Shown: positions 61,343 to 64,000 of the stretch, in pieces | How the letters are laid out: the number at the start of each line of letters is the position of its first letter | Numbering within the stretch: the first letter of the stretch is position 1 | Source: Mycolicibacterium doricum | Lineage (GTDB): Bacteria; Actinomycetota; Actinomycetes; Mycobacteriales; Mycobacteriaceae | Reading direction: 5' to 3' | Length of the DNA stretch: 64,000 nucleotides | Assembly (NCBI RefSeq): GCF_010728155.1 | Contig: NZ_AP022605.1 | Span: forward strand, 1,116,001-1,180,000 | Program-made: the position numbers and the translations under genes | The notes under the pieces: generated by a model | What the model saw: the letters and a program-made list of their open reading frames with translations, nothing else | Told to the model about the DNA's origin: nothing | Databases searched by the model: none

Positions 61343-63067
61343 TCAGCTCGACTGGTCGACGGGTTGCGCGTCCGACCGATGACGCTCGCGCCCGATATGC
61401 GCTTCGGCGCGCATCCGCTCGACCATGTGGGGATAGTGGAGTTCGAAGGCGGGTCGTTCCGAACGGATGCGGGGCAGCTCGGTGAAGTTGTGCCGCGGCG
61501 GAGGGCAGCTGGTCGCCCACTCCAGGGAGTTTCCGTATCCCCACGGATCGTCGACGGTGACCGGTTCGCCGTAGCGGTAGCTCTTGAATGCGTTCCAGAT
61601 GAAGACGAGGGTGGACACGCCCAGAATGAACGATCCGATGGTGGAGACGACGTTGAGCGTGGTGAAGCCGTCGCCGGGTAGGTAGTCGGCGTAGCGGCGC
61701 GGCATACCTTCGTCGCCCAGCCAGTGCTGGACCAGGAAGGTGGTGTGGAAGCCGATGAACGTCAGCCAGAAGTGCCGTTTGCCCAATCGCTCGTCCATCA
61801 GCCGGCCGGTGATCTTCGGGAACCAGAAATAGAAGCCGCCGAACATCGCGAACACGATCGTGCCGAACAGCACATAGTGGAAGTGGGCGATCAGGAAATA
61901 GCTGTCGGTGACGTGGAAGTCCAACGGCGGACTGGCCAAGATGACTCCCGACAGACCACCCAGCAGGAACGTCAGCAAAAAACCGACGGCCCACAGCATG
62001 GGCGTCTCGAATGTCAGCTGGCCTTTCCACATCGTGCCGATCCAATTGACGAACTTGATGCCGGTGGGCACGGCGATCAGGTAGGACATGAACGCGAAGA
62101 ACGGCAGCAGCACAGCACCGGTGGCATACATGTGGTGCGCCCACACCGCCACCGACAGCGCCGCGATCCCGATGGTGGCGTAGACGATGGTGGTGTAGCC
62201 GAAGATGGGTTTGCGGGAGAAAACCGGGATGATCTCGGTGATAACGCCGAAGAACGGCAAGGCCACGATGTAGACCTCGGGATGGCCGAAAAACCAGAAC
62301 AGGTGCTGCCACAGCAGCACGCCGCCGTTGGCGGGGTCGTAGATGTGGGCGCCGAGGTGGCGGTCGGCGGCCAGCCCGAACAAGGCGGCAGTCAGAATCG
62401 GGAACGCCACCAGCACCAGGATGCTGGTGACGAAGATGTCCCAGGTGAAGACCGGCATCCGGAACATCGTCATGCCGGGGGCGCGCAAGGTGACCACGGT
62501 GGTGATCATGTTGACCGCACCGAGAATCGTGCCGAGTCCAGAGACGATCAGGCCCATGATCCACAGATCCGCGCCGGCACCTGGCGAGCTCACCGCGGTC
62601 GACAGCGGGGTATACGCCGTCCACCCGAAGTCCGCCGCACCACCGGGGGTGATGAACCCTGACAGCACAATGAGACCACCGAACAGGAAGAGCCAGAACG
62701 AGAAGGCGTTCAGTCGCGGGAACGCCACATCGGGCGCCCCAATCTGGAACGGCAGTATCAGGTTGGCGAACGCGAACACCATCGGGGTGGCGAACAGCAA
62801 CAGCATCAGCGTGCCGTGCATCGTGAACAACTGGTTGTACTGCTCGTTGGACAGAAACTGCAGACCAGGAGTGGCCAACTCGGTGCGCATGAACAGTGCC
62901 ATCAGGCCACCGGCGAGGAAGAACCCGAAGGCGCCGGCGAAGTACATCTGGCCGATCAGCTTGTGATCGGTGGTGGTGATCAGCCGGTAGATCAGGCCGC
63001 CCTTGAGCTTGTATCTCGGCGGAAACGGTCGGGTTACCGTCAGTTCCCGGGTCACGGTCTGCGTCAT
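61343..63067 (-). CDS. ctaD: Cytochrome c oxidase subunit I (aa3)
   Basis: I start at the ATG at 63067 with GGGAG 7 bases upstream; 63079 is also possible. The protein is 574 residues with 12 membrane helices. Heme and copper ligands are seen in '[12 protein letters not shown]', '[10 protein letters not shown]', '[10 protein letters not shown]' and '[10 protein letters not shown]'. 'DHKLIGQMY' at the N-terminus is typical of mycobacterial CtaD. It lies alone here, without ctaC or ctaE, so it may be an extra subunit copy. Its neighbours handle sulfide, an inhibitor of this enzyme. Confidence 0.92.
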   Translation of the reverse strand: MTQTVTRELTVTRPFPPRYKLKGGLIYRLITTTDHKLIGQMYFAGAFGFFLAGGLMALFMRTELATPGLQFLSNEQYNQLFTMHGTLMLLLFATPMVFAFANLILPFQIGAPDVAFPRLNAFSFWLFLFGGLIVLSGFITPGGAADFGWTAYTPLSTAVSSPGAGADLWIMGLIVSGLGTILGAVNMITTVVTLRAPGMTMFRMPVFTWDIFVTSILVLVAFPILTAALFGLAADRHLGAHIYDPANGGVLLWQHLFWFFGHPEVYIVALPFFGVITEIIPVFSRKPIFGYTTIVYATIGIAALSVAVWAHHMYATGAVLLPFFAFMSYLIAVPTGIKFVNWIGTMWKGQLTFETPMLWAVGFLLTFLLGGLSGVILASPPLDFHVTDSYFLIAHFHYVLFGTIVFAMFGGFYFWFPKITGRLMDERLGKRHFWLTFIGFHTTFLVQHWLGDEGMPRRYADYLPGDGFTTLNVVSTIGSFILGVSTLVFIWNAFKSYRYGEPVTVDDPWGYGNSLEWATSCPPPRHNFTELPRIRSERPAFELHYPHMVERMRAEAHIGRERHRSDAQPVDQSS

Positions 63068-63331
63068 CGGTGCTCCCATCAGTGCGACAGCGGCAGGTGC
63101 CCCCCACCGTTGAAACTGGCCCCGAGGGGCTACCACATGCGGACCGGGCACCCGACACGCCACCCGCCGGTGAACCACTGGCGCCGCGAGGCCGTGCTAC
63201 CCGCTCCGTTCCACGCCAAACATTGCGATCCGACAGTTTTTCGATGCCGTACGGCCGCCGGCAGGGCCCGACACCCGGACCCCGTAACCGGCTCTTTGGA
63301 GGTTTGCGGTGTGCGCATCGATACCACGAGC

Positions 63332-64000
63332 TCAGGCGCGCCCTTTGAGGATCAGGTTCCAGTACATCGCCGGCAGCCCGTAGCGTTTGAGCAGCCACAT
63401 GTCTCGGCGTTCGTGGGTGGTGTCGATGAACGGGATCGACGGCGCAGGCCGCATCGTGTAGTCGAATTCGGCGAGCAGCATCTTGTCGCGCGCGGTGGTC
63501 AACGGACACGACGCGTATCCGCCGTAGGACGCCGACAGCGGGCGGCCGGCCATGCTGTCGGCCAGGTTGGCGGCCACCACCGGGGCTTGTTTGCGGATGG
63601 CTGCACCGGTCTTGGAGTTCGGTGTCGATCCGGCATCGCCGAGTGCAAAGATGTTGTCGAATGCGTTGTGCCGCATGGTGTGTTTGTCCACGTCGACGTA
63701 GCCTCCGGGATTGTCGGGGGCGGCCAGGGGGCCGGCCTTGATCCAGTCCGGCGCGGACTGGCGCGGGACGACGTGCAGCAGGTCGTAGCCCACTTCGGTA
63801 GTCGTCTGCGCGGCGTTGTCGGTGACGGTAACGGTGCGGGTGTCGGGGTTCACCGTGGTCACTTCGCTGTTGAAGCGCACCTCGATGCCGTAGCGTGCGA
63901 CGACCCGTTCAAGTTCGTCAGAGAATTCCTTCACGCCGAACATGCCGGGCGTCGGCAACACCATGACGATACGAATCTTGGACAGCACGCCTTGGCGCCG
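63332..64000 (-). CDS. Sulfide:quinone oxidoreductase-like flavoprotein (N-terminus outside window)
   Basis: The frame is open from 64000 to the stop at 63332, so the N-terminal FAD domain lies outside. 'GIEVRFNSEVTTVNPDTRTV' in part is the NAD-type domain, 'VDKHTMRHNAFDNIFALGDA' in part the FAD-binding segment, and 'SKTGAAIRKQAPVVAANL' is typical of SQR. The C-terminus ('GYASCPLTTARDKMLLAEFDY') has the conserved SQR Cys. It passes electrons from sulfide to quinone, making persulfide that the dioxygenase encoded downstream would oxidise. Confidence 0.8.
   Translation of the reverse strand, partial: RRQGVLSKIRIVMVLPTPGMFGVKEFSDELERVVARYGIEVRFNSEVTTVNPDTRTVTVTDNAAQTTTEVGYDLLHVVPRQSAPDWIKAGPLAAPDNPGGYVDVDKHTMRHNAFDNIFALGDAGSTPNSKTGAAIRKQAPVVAANLADSMAGRPLSASYGGYASCPLTTARDKMLLAEFDYTMRPAPSIPFIDTTHERRDMWLLKRYGLPAMYWNLILKGRA

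Noticed and set aside
61209..63509. A 766-codon minus-strand frame across ctaD
   Set aside because: It is a shadow in another frame of the well-supported CtaD gene and lacks membrane-protein composition.
1..64000. CRISPR arrays, tRNA or rRNA genes
   Set aside because: No regularly spaced repeats, cloverleaf-like sequences or rRNA segments were recognised by eye. A dedicated search (tRNAscan, Rfam) would be decisive.

Overview
The window looks like DNA from a mycobacterium or close relative, on a chromosome island or large plasmid. It is mostly high in GC and uses many GTG and TTG starts. It carries an EspC-type secretion target, DUF1023 hydrolases and LppA-like lipoproteins, an Ig-like L,D-transpeptidase, a cytochrome bd/aa3 pair and VapBC toxins. 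The species cannot be fixed from the sequence alone. The DNA is heavily mosaic: several biosynthetic islands, two of them lower in GC, sit among intact, nested and decayed mobile elements.

Layout. 0-1.4 kb: partial transposase. 1.6-4.3 kb: EspC-like, DUF1023 hydrolase and lipoprotein operon. 4.3-9.8 kb: a Mu/Tn7-type transposon (TniA-like, frameshifted TniB-like, third gene) and an IS110 remnant. 10.1-21.2 kb: a probable natural-product cluster. It has a free-standing amino-acid adenylation enzyme, carrier protein, ectoine-synthase-like cyclase, acyl-CoA-dehydrogenase-type flavoenzyme, transglutaminase-like protein and Asp/Glu-racemase-fold protein. A MarR regulator, DsbA-like protein, deaminase, paired SMR exporters, DegT aminotransferase, Gfo/Idh/MocA oxidoreductase and MFS exporter follow. 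A roughly 270-bp repeat flanks 4.6-21.9 kb in direct orientation. 21.9-24.2 kb: low-GC operon of a fatty-acid-desaturase-like diiron enzyme, a free-standing B3/B4 tRNA-editing domain and a LysE exporter. 24.4-25.8 kb: gene fragments. 25.8-26.6 kb: alpha/beta hydrolase. 26.9-32.8 kb: group II intron, truncated IS1380, and an IS3-like element with a second IS3 element inside it.

33.1-38.2 kb is the most striking part: a tight five-gene operon of MFS exporter, PRMT7-like arginine methyltransferase, SznF-like HDO-cupin metalloenzyme, Rieske protein and ATP-grasp ligase. The methyltransferase and HDO-cupin pair match SznE/SznF, which make the N-nitrosourea of streptozotocin from arginine. All nine metal ligands I remember for SznF are present with nearly constant spacing. 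The locus therefore probably makes an N-nitroso or N-hydroxylated arginine-derived metabolite.

38.2-44.4 kb: IS1380 and protein-kinase remnants, divergent vapBC and AbrB/RelE toxin-antitoxin pairs, a small DNA-binding-like protein, and a divergent HPP/CGNR pair with a perfect palindrome between them. 44.6-48.5 kb: an IS21-like element broken by an intact copy of the same IS3 element. 48.6-50.8 kb: a second, truncated DUF1023/lipoprotein locus. 50.8-54.7 kb: Fic protein, rhodanese remnants, GntR/FCD regulator with 1-Cys peroxiredoxin, small membrane protein. 54.8-64 kb: a respiratory and sulfide-oxidation block (CydBA, L,D-transpeptidase, persulfide dioxygenase-rhodanese, TauE/SafE exporter, CtaD, and a sulfide:quinone oxidoreductase-like protein running off the end). 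No tRNA, rRNA, CRISPR array or replication origin was recognised.
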